NCBI RefSeq assembly: GCF_000372445.1
Contig: NZ_AQUY01000002.1
Location: 213,561-277,560, forward strand
Source of the DNA: Corynebacterium ulceribovis DSM 45146
GTDB taxonomy: Bacteria > Actinomycetota > Actinomycetes > Mycobacteriales > Mycobacteriaceae
Length of the DNA: 64,000 bases
Reading direction: 5' to 3'
Within the stretch, counting starts at the first letter, position 1, and every line of letters begins with the position of its first letter. Below are positions 1 to 8,501 of this stretch, in pieces. The notes below the pieces were generated by a model. The model made no database searches. It was not told the origin of the DNA and worked only from the letters and a program-made list of their open reading frames with translations. Position numbers and translations under genes: made by a program.

Positions 1-662
1 GCTGCTTCATCCGAGCCGTTCTCGTCCGTGTGCAGCAAAGTCCAGGAGTGTGCGGAGGTGCCGGCCGATGGGATTCCATAGCGGCGGGCGGCTTCCAGGT
101 TGGAGGTGGAGGTAAAACCGGCGAGGTATGCGGCGCGGGCGGCGGATACTGCGGCGTATTCGTGGGTGCGGCGCGAACCCATTTCGATGATGGGGCGGCC
201 TTCAGCGGCAGTGACCATGCGGGCTGCGGCCGACGCAACAGCGGAGTCGTGGTTCAGGATGGACAGGATGATGGTTTCCAGCACGACACATTCGGCAAAC
301 GTGCCGGTCACGGTGAGGATGGGGGAGCCGGGGAAGTACAGTTCGCCTTCGCGGTAGCCGGTGACATCACCGGAGAACTTGTAGTCGAGCAGATACTTTT
401 TGGTGGTGTCGTCGAGGAATTCGAGGCTGTCGACTTGTTCTTGGCTGAAGCTGAAATCCTGGATGGCGCGCAGCACACGTTCGGTGCCAGCGACCACGCC
501 GTAGCGGCGTTCGTTGGGCAGGCGCCGACCGAAGACTTCGAAGCTGCAGTGCCGGTCAGCGGTGCCGTCGCGCAGCGCCGCCTGCAGCATGGTCAGCTCG
601 TACATGTCCGTCATCAAGGCGGTGGAGCGGGTTGGGCCGTGGATTTCAGTTGAAGAAGTCAC
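1..662 (-). CDS. pncB: Nicotinate phosphoribosyltransferase, 3' part cut by window edge
   Basis: Converts nicotinate and PRPP to nicotinate mononucleotide in cytosolic NAD salvage. The reverse strand reads 220 codons from a GTG at 662 with no stop before the window edge. The N-terminal substrate-binding motif TDMYELTMLQAAL is followed by SFEVFGRRLPNERRYGVVAG and, near residue 160, EMGSRRTHE, all characteristic of the bacterial NAPRTase family. About half the protein is missing. The gene is divergent from clpS, as in mycobacteria (Rv1330c/Rv1331). The identification is firm. The start is chosen because an in-frame GTG directly precedes the conserved N-terminus. Confidence 0.93.
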   Translation of the reverse strand, partial: MTSSTEIHGPTRSTALMTDMYELTMLQAALRDGTADRHCSFEVFGRRLPNERRYGVVAGTERVLRAIQDFSFSQEQVDSLEFLDDTTKKYLLDYKFSGDVTGYREGELYFPGSPILTVTGTFAECVVLETIILSILNHDSAVASAAARMVTAAEGRPIIEMGSRRTHEYAAVSAARAAYLAGFTSTSNLEAARRYGIPSAGTSAHSWTLLHTDENGSDEA

Positions 663-719
663 AGCACCCACTTTATCCGCTTTGGGCTGCCACTAGCTGC
701 CAAATTACATTTGGCTCAC

Positions 720-725
720 TAGGCT
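720..725 (+). promoter_or_regulatory. -10 element of a probable leaderless clpS promoter
   Basis: TAGGCT lies 6 bases before the ATG at 732, so transcription should begin at or next to that ATG. This argues for 732 rather than the in-frame ATG at 726. Confidence 0.5.
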
Positions 726-731
726 ATGGGT

Positions 732-1031
732 ATGACTTCACCTGCCGCGACCCCAACTGAGATTCGGGATACCGACACCATTGTCGAGGAGAACTTGCCG
801 TGGCTGTGCATTTGCTGGGATGACCCGGTTAACTTGATGAGCTACGTCGTGTACGTGTTGCAGTCACTGTTTGGGTTTGACCGCAAGCGCGCCACGGAGT
901 TGATGATGCAGGTCCACAACGAGGGCAAAGCCGTCATTAGTTCTGGCGAACGCGACAAAGTGGAAGCTGACGTCAAAAAGCTCCATACCGCTGGGCTATG
1001 GGCCACCATGCAACGCGCCGACGCACAGTAA
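732..1031 (+). CDS. clpS: ATP-dependent Clp protease adaptor ClpS
   Basis: Adaptor that binds N-degron substrates and hands them to the AAA+ unfoldase ClpC for ClpP1P2 degradation. The 99-residue product has the ClpS core: [17 protein letters not shown] near residue 30, the helix around [19 protein letters not shown], and [29 protein letters not shown] at the C-terminus. An upstream in-frame ATG at 726 exists, but a -10-like TAGGCT abuts it, favouring a leaderless start at 732. It is followed by the DUF2017 gene 21 bases downstream, an arrangement conserved in actinobacteria. Confidence 0.95.
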   Translation: MTSPAATPTEIRDTDTIVEENLPWLCICWDDPVNLMSYVVYVLQSLFGFDRKRATELMMQVHNEGKAVISSGERDKVEADVKKLHTAGLWATMQRADAQ

Positions 1032-1052
1032 CCGAAAGGAACCGAAAAATCG

Positions 1053-1610
1053 ATGGAAGCCTGGAAGCGCCGCCGTGGCCTGTTCGGGGGTCAGGTAAAG
1101 ATTTCCACCCAGTTTGAACCGATTGAGCGGGAAGTGCTGGGCAATTTGGCGGCGACGGTCGCGGATCGGTTGATGGAGCGTGCACAAAGTGGTCCGCGTG
1201 ATGAGTTGGAAGAGCTCACGGGGATGCGCACCGGTAACTCTGAGCGACCCTCCGACCCGGCATTAGCGCGGTTGCTGCCGGATTTTGAAAAGCCGGAAGA
1301 TGAAATCACCGACGGTGACAATGCGTTGATGCGTAGCCTCCACGAGGCGGATATTACGACGGCGAAACTGCAGAATCTGCGGGAAGTTGTCGAGATGCTG
1401 GGCCCAGATGGGACGGTCAATGTGGTGCTCAACGAGGGTGAAGCCAATGCGTGGCTCGTCGCGCTCAATGACATTCGGTTGTACATTCACACGCTTCTGG
1501 AGGCGCAGGAACCGGGCGCCCGCCCGCAGCTTCAGGAAGCAACCCAGCAGACCTACCTGTGGCTGAATTTCTGCCAGGAATCGCTGCTGGAAGCATTAAT
1601 TGGGGAGTAA
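1053..1610 (+). CDS. DUF2017 family protein
   Basis: A 185-residue soluble protein of the DUF2017 family, almost always found directly behind clpS in actinobacteria (Rv1332-like). It is mostly helical and acidic, with a central ...LARLLPDFEKPEDEITDGDNALMRSLHE... segment and a C-terminal region ending WLNFCQESLLEALIGE. No signal peptide, membrane segment or catalytic motif is visible. The function is unknown. Tight linkage to clpS and the next peptidase suggests co-transcription and a possible proteolysis-related role, but that is only inference from context. Confidence 0.8.
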   Translation: MEAWKRRRGLFGGQVKISTQFEPIEREVLGNLAATVADRLMERAQSGPRDELEELTGMRTGNSERPSDPALARLLPDFEKPEDEITDGDNALMRSLHEADITTAKLQNLREVVEMLGPDGTVNVVLNEGEANAWLVALNDIRLYIHTLLEAQEPGARPQLQEATQQTYLWLNFCQESLLEALIGE

Positions 1611-1614
1611 AACG

Positions 1615-2559
1615 ATGCTTATTGACGTTCCGGGGGTCCGTGTTGGCCACCAATCTCTAGGTGATACTGGCGTGACGGTGGTGGTGACGGAAGCTGGGGC
1701 GATTGCATCGGTGGATGTTCGCGGCGGTGGGCCCGGTACCCGGGAGACCGATCTGCTGGAACCGCATAATACGGTGCAGCAGATTCACGCGGTGACCTTG
1801 TCCGGTGGTTCAGCATTCGGGCTGGCAGCGGCCGATGGGGTGATGCAGGAATTGGAACAGCGCGGCATCGGTTTCCCAGTGCTGGGTGAAGACGTACCTG
1901 GCCCGCGGGTGCCGATTGTGCCGGGAGCTGTCATTTTCGACTTGCTGGTGGGCGACGCTGCGCACCGGCCAACTGCTGCCGATGGGGCAGCAGCGGTCCG
2001 TGATGCCTTCGCTGAGCCGGCTGCAGCAGCCCAGACCAGTGGCTCGATTGGGGCGGGTTGCGGCGCCACCGCCGGGGTGCTTCGCGGTGGTTTTGGGCAG
2101 GCCAGCCAGCAGGTTGGTGAGTTTGTGATCGCCGCGGGAGTCGTGGCGAACCCGGTCGGCGCAGTGGTGGATAAGACCACGGGCCGGTTGTTCGGGGACG
2201 GGGCTCGCGCGGCGGTAAACGTCAATAAGTTCAATGAACTGAAAGGCCTGCTGACCAAACTGAACACCACCATCGGTGTGGTGGCCACCAACGCCCCTGT
2301 GACTAAAGCGCAGGCGAAACGGTTGGCGATGACGGGTCACGACGGCTTAGCGCGGGCGGTCCGGCCAGCGCACTCGCCGCTCGATGGGGACACGCTGTTT
2401 GCGCTGTCGACCGGAGACGGCACTGGGGTTGGCATTGAGGAAATGGTGGCGCTGTCGGCGGCCGCGGCCGATGTCGTGGAAGCGGCGATTGTGGACGCGG
2501 TAGTGCATGCTAGTTCGGGATATGGGCTGACGGCATGGCAGGAACTTGTAGAGCAGTAG
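1615..2559 (+). CDS. P1 family (DmpA/S58-type) self-processing peptidase
   Basis: A 314-residue member of the DmpA/BapA N-terminal-nucleophile superfamily, which self-cleaves into two chains. Known members act as aminopeptidases or beta-peptidases. It has the N-terminal MLIDVPGVRVGHQSL, the LSGGSAFGLAAADGV motif near residue 65, a Gly/Ala-rich TSGSIGAGCGATAG segment, and VVATNAPVTKAQAKRLA near residue 225, where the family places its cleavage site and nucleophile. A TTG at 1600 would extend it into the DUF2017 gene. The ATG at 1615, just after that gene's stop, is preferred. Substrate unknown; probably cytosolic because no signal peptide is seen. Confidence 0.85.
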   Translation: MLIDVPGVRVGHQSLGDTGVTVVVTEAGAIASVDVRGGGPGTRETDLLEPHNTVQQIHAVTLSGGSAFGLAAADGVMQELEQRGIGFPVLGEDVPGPRVPIVPGAVIFDLLVGDAAHRPTAADGAAAVRDAFAEPAAAAQTSGSIGAGCGATAGVLRGGFGQASQQVGEFVIAAGVVANPVGAVVDKTTGRLFGDGARAAVNVNKFNELKGLLTKLNTTIGVVATNAPVTKAQAKRLAMTGHDGLARAVRPAHSPLDGDTLFALSTGDGTGVGIEEMVALSAAAADVVEAAIVDAVVHASSGYGLTAWQELVEQ

Positions 2560-2628
2560 TCGGCTCGGTGACCTGCGTGCGGAGCAGCTGGAGCGCAAAG
2601 AATCACTGTGCGTTTCGGCTTGGTGCAG

Positions 2629-2634
2629 TAGCCT
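2629..2634 (+). promoter_or_regulatory. -10 element of a probable leaderless rhomboid promoter
   Basis: TAGCCT with 7 bases to the ATG at 2642; no Shine-Dalgarno sequence is seen between them. Confidence 0.4.
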
Positions 2635-2641
2635 GTCACAC

Positions 2642-3325
2642 ATGAGCTACCAGCAGGGTTACCCGGGAATGCAGCCGCATATGTCCGTCACGGTCGACAA
2701 TGTCGATGTTGAACGCAAAATTTATTGGAAGATGGCGCTGGCCTATGCGGCCATTTTCATTGCCATCATTTGGGTTGTTCAGCTGATTAACTGGGCCACC
2801 GGCGGACTACTGATCCAATACGGCATCCACCCGCTGGACGTGTCCTCGCTACCGGGTATTGTCACTTCACCATTTCTGCACTCCGGTTGGCCACACCTGA
2901 TTGCCAACACGGTGCCCGCAGCACTATTCGTGTTCCTGATTGCCTTGTCCGGGCCGAAACCATTCTGGGAGGTCACCGGCATTGTCACGGTTATTGGCGG
3001 GCTGGGGACGTGGCTGCTCGGCGGAGTTGGTACTAACCACATCGGTGCCTCCGGCCTGATTTACGGCTGGTTGGCCTACCTGGTGATTCGAGGTTTGTTC
3101 AACCGCAGCATCATCCAGGTGCTGCTCGGTGTGGTGCTGGCGTTTTTCTACTGGGGCCTGATTTTTGGTGTGCTGCCAACTGACGCCGGTATTTCCTGGC
3201 AGGCGCACCTATTCGGTGCGATTGGCGGTCTGGTTGCTGGCGGCACCATAACCTCTGATGACCCGGCTGAGCTGATTCAGAAGCGGCAGCGGAAGAAGGC
3301 GTTGAAGCAGTCGGGGCGGCGCTAA
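2642..3325 (+). CDS. Rhomboid-family intramembrane serine protease
   Basis: A 227-residue polytopic membrane protein of the rhomboid family. It has about six hydrophobic segments, the [11 protein letters not shown] motif (residues 80-90), the catalytic serine in GASG (Ser137), and the catalytic histidine in [12 protein letters not shown] (His189). The catalytic dyad is therefore intact. The cytosolic tail is basic ([14 protein letters not shown]). A TAGCCT -10-like hexamer ends 7 bases before the ATG, indicating a leaderless transcript. It lies just upstream of murI, as Rv1337/Rv1338 do. Substrates are unknown. Confidence 0.9.
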   Translation: MSYQQGYPGMQPHMSVTVDNVDVERKIYWKMALAYAAIFIAIIWVVQLINWATGGLLIQYGIHPLDVSSLPGIVTSPFLHSGWPHLIANTVPAALFVFLIALSGPKPFWEVTGIVTVIGGLGTWLLGGVGTNHIGASGLIYGWLAYLVIRGLFNRSIIQVLLGVVLAFFYWGLIFGVLPTDAGISWQAHLFGAIGGLVAGGTITSDDPAELIQKRQRKKALKQSGRR

Positions 3326-3339
3326 GGCACAATAGCGAT

Positions 3340-4215
3340 ATGACTTTTCCGAGCGAATTTCCCGCATCCGTTGACCGCAACGCACCAATCGGGATTTTCG
3401 ACTCTGGTGTGGGTGGACTGACGGTAGCCAGGTCCATCATGGACCAGCTGCCGCATGAATCCATCCTGTACATCGGAGACACTGCGAATGGGCCTTATGG
3501 TGGGCGCAGTATTTCCGATGTACGGGAATTGGCGGGCAATATTGCGGACGAATTAGTTGCCCGCGGCTGCAAAATGCTGGTCATTGCCTGCAACACCGCC
3601 TCGGCGGCGTTTTTGCGGGATGCCCGGGAACGCTACCCAATCCCGGTGATTGAAGTGATTGTCCCTGCGGTGCGCCGCGCGGTTGCCACCACCCGTAACC
3701 ACAAGGTGGGCGTCATTGGGACCTCCGCGACGATTCGGTCGCAGGCTTACCAAGATATGTTTCAGGCTAACCCCGGAATTGAGGTCACCGCGGCGGACTG
3801 CCCCCGGTTTGTGGACTTCGTGGAACGAGGTGTGACGTCCGGTCGCCAAATCTTGCAGTTGTCGCAGGGCTATTTGGCTCCGCTACAAGCCGCGGGGGTA
3901 GATACCCTCGTTCTTGGGTGCACCCACTACCCACACCTGTCGGGTGTTATTCAGTTGGCGATGGGGGACCATGTGACATTGGTTTCTTCGGCGGAAGAGA
4001 CTGCGAAAGATGTGCTCCGCACACTGTCGGAAACGGACATGTTAGCAAAAACCCCCGGTGACCTCGATGGAGATGGTGTGCCGGATGTGGAGGATGCCGC
4101 CCCGGTGGCTACGCGCCGCTTTGAATGCACGGGCGACCCGGAAAGCTTTGAAAAGCTCGCGGTGCGTTTTTTAGGTCCACATGTGACCAATGTCGCAAAG
4201 AATCCCACTTTATAA
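3340..4215 (+). CDS. murI: Glutamate racemase with an Asp-rich insert
   Basis: Interconverts L- and D-glutamate for peptidoglycan synthesis in the cytosol. Conserved elements are present: [10 protein letters not shown] near residue 20, GDTANGPYG, the first catalytic cysteine in [10 protein letters not shown], and the second in [10 protein letters not shown]. The protein is 291 residues, somewhat longer than usual, because near residue 240 it carries [15 protein letters not shown]. That matches the calcium-binding loop style of thrombospondin type 3 or dockerin repeats and is unexpected in MurI. The surrounding enzyme looks complete. It follows the rhomboid gene by 14 bases, suggesting co-transcription. 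Confidence 0.95.
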   Translation: MTFPSEFPASVDRNAPIGIFDSGVGGLTVARSIMDQLPHESILYIGDTANGPYGGRSISDVRELAGNIADELVARGCKMLVIACNTASAAFLRDARERYPIPVIEVIVPAVRRAVATTRNHKVGVIGTSATIRSQAYQDMFQANPGIEVTAADCPRFVDFVERGVTSGRQILQLSQGYLAPLQAAGVDTLVLGCTHYPHLSGVIQLAMGDHVTLVSSAEETAKDVLRTLSETDMLAKTPGDLDGDGVPDVEDAAPVATRRFECTGDPESFEKLAVRFLGPHVTNVAKNPTL

Positions 4216-4276
4216 GCCCGATCACAAGTAGCGTGTGGCTTGTTAAAAAGAAGCTGAATCGTGGCAAGGTAGATCT

Positions 4277-5044
4277 ATGGAATTGACTGTGCTTGGTTGC
4301 TCCGGAAGTCTGTGTGCCCCAGACAATCCAGCGTCGGGCTACCTACTCAAACGCGCCGGCACCCCAACTCTCATGTTGGATTTCGGCCCTGGTGTGATGG
4401 GGGCTGTGCAACGGCACGCTGACCCCGCCACGTTGGATTTGGTCATTTCGCACCTGCACGCGGACCACTGTTTGGACATCCCAGGTCTACTGGTGTGGCG
4501 CCGCTACCATCCAACTGCGCCATCGACTCAGCGCAATCTGCTCTTCGGGCCAGAAGATACGGCCACCCACGTCGGGGATGCGTCCGCGGACCATTCAAAA
4601 AACTTTGATGACCTCTCCGACACCTTTGACGTGCGTCACCTGTCGCATGGCATGAAGTTCACCGCGGGTGGCTTTGACATTGAAGCGATTGAAATGGTGC
4701 ACCCGTGTGAAGCTTATGGTTTCCGAGTGCAAGACCCAGATGGCAGCGGAGTGTTGGCGTACACCGGTGACACTGCGTGGACCGACAACCTCATTGACTT
4801 GGCCCGCGACGCTGATGTGTTTATGTGCGAAGCCACGTGGTGCGGCAGCAATGACGCCAATGTGCCAGGCATGCACTTGGACGGCGCGGAAGCTGGCCGA
4901 GCTGCCCGGCTAGCTGGCGCCAAGCACCTTGTGCTTATTCACATCCCACCGTATGGCGATGCGGAAGCTGCAATGGCGGCGGCTCGCACGGAATATGATG
5001 GCCCGATTACCCTTGCCACCCCAGGCATGGAGTTCAACATTTAG
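4277..5044 (+). CDS. MBL-fold hydrolase, Rv1339-like cyclic-nucleotide phosphodiesterase
   Basis: A 255-residue metallo-beta-lactamase-fold protein with the zinc motif HLHADH at residues 59-64, a second histidine in the [11 protein letters not shown] segment, the bridging aspartate in AYTGDTAW, and a late histidine in LVLIHIPP. Its position between murI and rph matches Rv1339, a family reported to hydrolyse cyclic nucleotides. The alternative reading is an RNase Z-like nuclease, because the fold is shared. The fold is certain; the substrate is inferred from synteny. Confidence 0.85.
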   Translation: MELTVLGCSGSLCAPDNPASGYLLKRAGTPTLMLDFGPGVMGAVQRHADPATLDLVISHLHADHCLDIPGLLVWRRYHPTAPSTQRNLLFGPEDTATHVGDASADHSKNFDDLSDTFDVRHLSHGMKFTAGGFDIEAIEMVHPCEAYGFRVQDPDGSGVLAYTGDTAWTDNLIDLARDADVFMCEATWCGSNDANVPGMHLDGAEAGRAARLAGAKHLVLIHIPPYGDAEAAMAAARTEYDGPITLATPGMEFNI

Positions 5045-5090
5045 CAGTCACCGGAAGCTGTGCCACCGAAGGCCGGAGGGCGGCGCGCGC

Positions 5091-5096
5091 TAGGGT
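5091..5096 (+). promoter_or_regulatory. -10 element of a probable leaderless rph promoter
   Basis: TAGGGT ends 7 bases before the ATG at 5104, which supports that start over the upstream in-frame GTG at 5095. Confidence 0.4.
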
Positions 5097-5103
5097 GGAA
5101 GGC

Positions 5104-5874
5104 ATGACTTCTGACTTCCTGCGCGCCGATGGCCGCACCTTGGACCAGCTCCGCCCGATCCGCATCACCCGCGGTTTCACCTCTAACCCTGCCGGCAGTG
5201 TGCTGGTCGAGTTCGGCAACACCCGCGTGATGTGTACCGCATCGGTAGAGGCAGGCGTGCCACGGTTCAAGCGTGATTCCGGTGAAGGCTGGTTGACTGC
5301 GGAATACGCCATGCTGCCGTCGTCGACACACGACCGCATGCCACGCGAATCAATGAAAGGCAAAGTCAAGGGCCGCACTCACGAGATTTCCCGTCTGGTG
5401 GGCCGGTCACTGCGCGCCGCGATTGACCTGCGGGAACTGGGGGAGAACACCATCAACCTAGACTGTGATGTGCTGCAGGCCGACGGCGGTACCCGCACCG
5501 CATCCATCACCGGCGCCTATGTTGCCCTTGCTGACGCATTGACCTACCTCAAGGCAGCTGGGCTCGTCATCGGAAACCCACTGAAGGCACCAGTAGCTGC
5601 CGTGTCCGTGGGCATTATTGACGGCCGGGTCTGCCTAGACCTGCCTTACGAAGAAGACTCCCGGGCTGAGGTTGACCTCAACGTAGTTATGGACGCTGAT
5701 GGCAACTTCGTCGAGGTGCAGGGCACTGGCGAAGCTGGGGTGTTTAACCGGACGCAGCTCGGGGAGATGCTCGATGTGGCAGCTAAAGGCTGCGGCGAGC
5801 TAGTGGCGCTGCAGCAGCAGGCACTGGCCGCGCCGTACCCAGGTGTGCTGCCTACTGTCGGCGAGGGCATCTAA
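5104..5874 (+). CDS. rph: Ribonuclease PH
   Basis: Phosphate-dependent 3'-5' exoribonuclease that trims tRNA 3' ends. The 256-residue length and motifs fit the family: [19 protein letters not shown] at the N-terminus, [19 protein letters not shown] near residue 65, [36 protein letters not shown] near residue 125, and [15 protein letters not shown] near residue 205. The stop codon overlaps the rdgB start by one base (TAATG), so the two are translationally coupled, an arrangement conserved in actinobacteria. Confidence 0.97.
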   Translation: MTSDFLRADGRTLDQLRPIRITRGFTSNPAGSVLVEFGNTRVMCTASVEAGVPRFKRDSGEGWLTAEYAMLPSSTHDRMPRESMKGKVKGRTHEISRLVGRSLRAAIDLRELGENTINLDCDVLQADGGTRTASITGAYVALADALTYLKAAGLVIGNPLKAPVAAVSVGIIDGRVCLDLPYEEDSRAEVDLNVVMDADGNFVEVQGTGEAGVFNRTQLGEMLDVAAKGCGELVALQQQALAAPYPGVLPTVGEGI

Positions 5875-6515
5875 TGCAGTTGTTGCTGGCATCGAATAAT
5901 CCGAAGAAGGCTAAGGAACTGCACCGAGTGCTCGCCGCAGCACATATCACCGGTGTCGAACTGTTGACGCTTAAAGATGTGCCTGCTTATAACGAGCCAG
6001 TCGAAAACGGCCGTACTTTTGAAGACAACGCGCTGATTAAAGCACGTGCTGGTGCCGCGAACTCAGGCCTGCCATGTTTGGCTGATGACTCCGGCCTCGC
6101 TGTCGACGAACTCAATGGCATGCCCGGTGTGCTGTCAGCTCGATGGTCTGGCGGCGATGACCAAGCAAACAACGACCTACTATTGCACCAGCTGGCGCAC
6201 GCGCCAGCTGAACGCCGCGGCGCGAAGTTCGTCTCGGTGTGTGCGCTTGTAGTTCCCGGCGGCGCCGAAGGCGCTACTGGGGCAGCTGGGGCAGCAGAAT
6301 ATGTGGTGCGCGGCGAATGGCCAGGAACAATCGCTTTTACGGAAACCGGCGACAACGGTTTTGGCTACGACCCATTGTTCCTCCCGCAGGAGCAGGAAGA
6401 TCCAAAAAATCCGGTGAGCTCTGCTGAGCTAACACCGGATCAAAAGGATGCTCTGAGTCACCGTGGCCGCGCCTTGGCACAGCTTGTGCCAGTGCTGCAG
6501 CAGCTGCTGGGGTAG
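5874..6515 (+). CDS. rdgB: Non-canonical purine NTP pyrophosphatase (RdgB/HAM1)
   Basis: Hydrolyses ITP, dITP and XTP to monophosphates, protecting nucleic acids from deaminated purines. The 213-residue protein opens with the substrate-binding LLASNNPKKAKEL, has FEDNALIKARA, the catalytic LADDSGLAVDELNGMPGVLSARW near residue 70, and ends with a SHRGRALAQL motif. A Gly/Ala-rich stretch (GGAEGATGAAGAAEYV) near residue 130 is a small lineage-specific loop. It shares one base with the rph stop codon and is the last gene of this plus-strand run. Confidence 0.95.
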   Translation: MQLLLASNNPKKAKELHRVLAAAHITGVELLTLKDVPAYNEPVENGRTFEDNALIKARAGAANSGLPCLADDSGLAVDELNGMPGVLSARWSGGDDQANNDLLLHQLAHAPAERRGAKFVSVCALVVPGGAEGATGAAGAAEYVVRGEWPGTIAFTETGDNGFGYDPLFLPQEQEDPKNPVSSAELTPDQKDALSHRGRALAQLVPVLQQLLG

Positions 6516-6520
6516 GTGGC

Positions 6521-6901
6521 CTAGTCCAGCTTGTCCAGCTGGAACTGCGCCACGACCTCTTCGCGGCGCTTCTTCTCTACGTAGAAGGACAGGAACGGCA
6601 CCACACCGCCCAGTGCGGTGACCATCCACTTGCCTGGGGACCAGCGTGCCTTCTGGCCTAGGTTCACAATGGTGATGAGGAAGATGAAGTACAGCAGGCC
6701 GTGGACCTGCGCAATGATCAAACCGGCGCTGTCGAGCCAGTCTGGGGTGTCGGCACGGAAGACGCCGTACTTCAGAATCATCTCCACGACCAGCACCAGC
6801 AGCATCACACCCGTGGCATAGGCGGCGATGGAAAAGCCTTTCAGTGCGCCGCGCACTCGCTTCTGGCGAGCAGGGTGGACGGTGGTGTTGCTTTCGGTCA
6901 T
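6521..6901 (-). CDS. DUF3817 integral membrane protein
   Basis: A 126-residue membrane protein with three predicted hydrophobic segments (FSIAAYATGVMLLVLVVEMIL, LIIAQVHGLLYFIFLITIV, and a weaker one around KWMVTALGGVVPFLSFYVEKK), the layout of DUF3817 proteins. It ends in a charged tail. Its ATG overlaps the TGA of the upstream membrane gene by 4 bases (ATGA), so the two form a coupled pair, like Rv1342c-Rv1343c. It converges on rdgB with only 5 bases between stops. Function unknown. Confidence 0.85.
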   Translation of the reverse strand: MTESNTTVHPARQKRVRGALKGFSIAAYATGVMLLVLVVEMILKYGVFRADTPDWLDSAGLIIAQVHGLLYFIFLITIVNLGQKARWSPGKWMVTALGGVVPFLSFYVEKKRREEVVAQFQLDKLD

Positions 6902-7317
6902 TTGTCTTGCTCCTGATTGCTAGTGGTGTTGGTCCGCGGTGGTAGGAAATCCTCCGGGATCTCCGTCATCACCGCGTCGCGTTGTGCCTTCCGGCGCGCG
7001 ATGGTGCCGTCTTCGTCAACAAGCTCCCCCGACTCCAACGCCTCTTCTTCCTCCCGTTCCGATTCATACTTCAGGAACTGGCGGTAAGCCCAAATGAAGA
7101 AGATGCCGAACGCTGGCCATTGCAGCGCATAGCCAAGGTTCTGGAAGGACCCTGACGCTGATTCCCAGCGGGAGAACTGCCAATACGACAAGCCCAAGGT
7201 GGCTAGCGCGGCGACGAGGACGAAAATGAGCGTGCCAATATGCTTACGCTTGGAGCTCTTCCGCGGCCGGGCTGGGGGAGTGGCTGCGGATTCGGATTTG
7301 TACTGCTTATCGGACAC
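6898..7317 (-). CDS. Small two-helix membrane protein upstream of DUF3817
   Basis: A 139-residue protein from a GTG at 7317: a charged, Lys/Arg-rich N-terminus (KSSKRKHIG), then two hydrophobic segments (LIFVLVAALATLGLSYW and LQWPAFGIFFIWAY), then an acidic-basic cytosolic tail. The open frame runs on to 7719, but that extension would cross the tRNA-Leu gene antisense and is not credible. The GTG is an inference, with no clear Shine-Dalgarno; CTG/GTT codons precede it. Position matches Rv1343c, annotated as a conserved membrane or lipoprotein. Function unknown. Confidence 0.7.
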   Translation of the reverse strand: MSDKQYKSESAATPPARPRKSSKRKHIGTLIFVLVAALATLGLSYWQFSRWESASGSFQNLGYALQWPAFGIFFIWAYRQFLKYESEREEEEALESGELVDEDGTIARRKAQRDAVMTEIPEDFLPPRTNTTSNQEQDK

Positions 7318-7412
7318 AACGACCAGCTTAGCTAATAGTTCGGCGGGGTCGATTATTGAAGTACGGAGCGACCCGTTATTATGGGGGAACGCATGCACCA
7401 CCAAGTGCATCG

Positions 7413-7497
7413 GCGCCCGTGGCGGAACTGGCAGACGCGCTGGATTTAGGTTCCAGTGTCTTAGGACGTGGGAGTTCGATTCTCCCCGGGCGCACCA
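7413..7497 (+). tRNA. tRNA-Leu (anticodon TAG)
   Basis: Acceptor strands GCGCCCG and CGGGCGC pair; D-arm GGCAGACGCGC, anticodon stem CTGGA/TCCAG with loop TTTAGGT, a long variable arm typical of leucine tRNA, and T-arm GAGTTCGATTCTC. The 3' CCA is encoded. The last 37 bases overlap the 3' end of the tehA-like gene on the other strand. Confidence 0.95.
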
Positions 7498-8501
7498 ACG
7501 AAATCTCTTTTGCGGAGCAGCAGCGCGGACAGCGCCCCCGCAGTCGCAATGGCAATGTGCAGTGCCAACACCACCAAGAACGCCACACTGACGACATCCA
7601 ACCACGCGGTCGCAGTGCTCGTGCCCAAGGTATGAGTGCCCAAACAGAGGGTGCCCACGGGGAACGTGGCTCCCCACCAACCTGGTGTGTATGTCGGCCA
7701 ATGCAACGTGGCGGACCAATACTTGTAGGCGGCATAAACTGCCGGTGCGATGCCGACTGCTAGCATCGCGACACCATAGCCGATACCCACCGCGGAAAAC
7801 CGGGAATCATTCGTCAAAATGATGGCGGCAGCGGTGGATTGGCCCACCACACCCAGCGGAATCCAATTCGTTCCGGCTAGCTGCGGTGGGATATGCAGTC
7901 GCCTGCGCCTCAGCTGGAAGTACAGGTAAGCAAACAGCGGCACTGCGGTGACAAAGCTAAAGGCGAAACACGCCAAAGCTACCGCCCAGATTGGCGTATG
8001 CAGCCATTCCGGGATCTGCGCTGAGCCGGCCAGTTGCGCGCCAGACGTTGCCGACACCATGGGCGTGACCAGCGCCAGTCCCCACAGGAACTGTGGCTCG
8101 CCGATAAATCTGCGCAGCTGCCACACCCCGACGACAAACCCGACTGGGGTGGCAAGAAGCCAGCTCACTGCCTGCGGCCATACTGAGCCGGTGGCAGTGG
8201 TCCACGCGCTGCCGAGCGCCAGTGTTCCCATTACTGCCATGCCCCACGGCGCCATAAACGGTTGGGCAAATGCGGGATTTCGGTGCCGAAGGAAACCAAC
8301 TGTCAGCACAAAAAACACGCAGGTAGCCGCAGCGAGGAAGGCATAGGACAGGTATGTCAGTGGGGCGCTGCCGAGGCGCGTTCCGTGTACATGACTGAGT
8401 GTGGCGGCGATAGAAATACCCATCAGGGACCCCGCCCACGCGGGACCTGCGGGAGGGAGGGCCGAGGTGGCGCGCCGCGGCTCAGCCGAACGCGCAGACA
8501 C
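7461..8501 (-). CDS. TehA/SLAC1-like (TDT family) transporter
   Basis: A 346-residue protein with about ten hydrophobic segments, of the tellurite-resistance/dicarboxylate transporter (TDT) family, whose members export anions, sulfite or C4-dicarboxylates. Motifs include WAGSLMGISIAATLSHVH at the N-terminus, PFMAPWGMAVMGTLALGS near residue 80, and TYTPGWWGATFPVGTL near residue 265. The GTG start shares one base with the bcp stop (TAGTG), so it is coupled to bcp. The final dozen residues (GAPGENRTPTS) are encoded by the antisense of the tRNA-Leu 3' end, so the true functional C-terminus is probably just before. Substrate not assignable from sequence. Confidence 0.82.
   Translation of the reverse strand: MSARSAEPRRATSALPPAGPAWAGSLMGISIAATLSHVHGTRLGSAPLTYLSYAFLAAATCVFFVLTVGFLRHRNPAFAQPFMAPWGMAVMGTLALGSAWTTATGSVWPQAVSWLLATPVGFVVGVWQLRRFIGEPQFLWGLALVTPMVSATSGAQLAGSAQIPEWLHTPIWAVALACFAFSFVTAVPLFAYLYFQLRRRRLHIPPQLAGTNWIPLGVVGQSTAAAIILTNDSRFSAVGIGYGVAMLAVGIAPAVYAAYKYWSATLHWPTYTPGWWGATFPVGTLCLGTHTLGTSTATAWLDVVSVAFLVVLALHIAIATAGALSALLLRKRDFVGAPGENRTPTS

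Noticed and set aside
7318..7719. N-terminal extension of the small membrane protein across tRNA-Leu
   Set aside because: Reads antisense through a functional tRNA and contains the tRNA-derived peptide ARGESNSH; the GTG at 7317 starts the credible protein.
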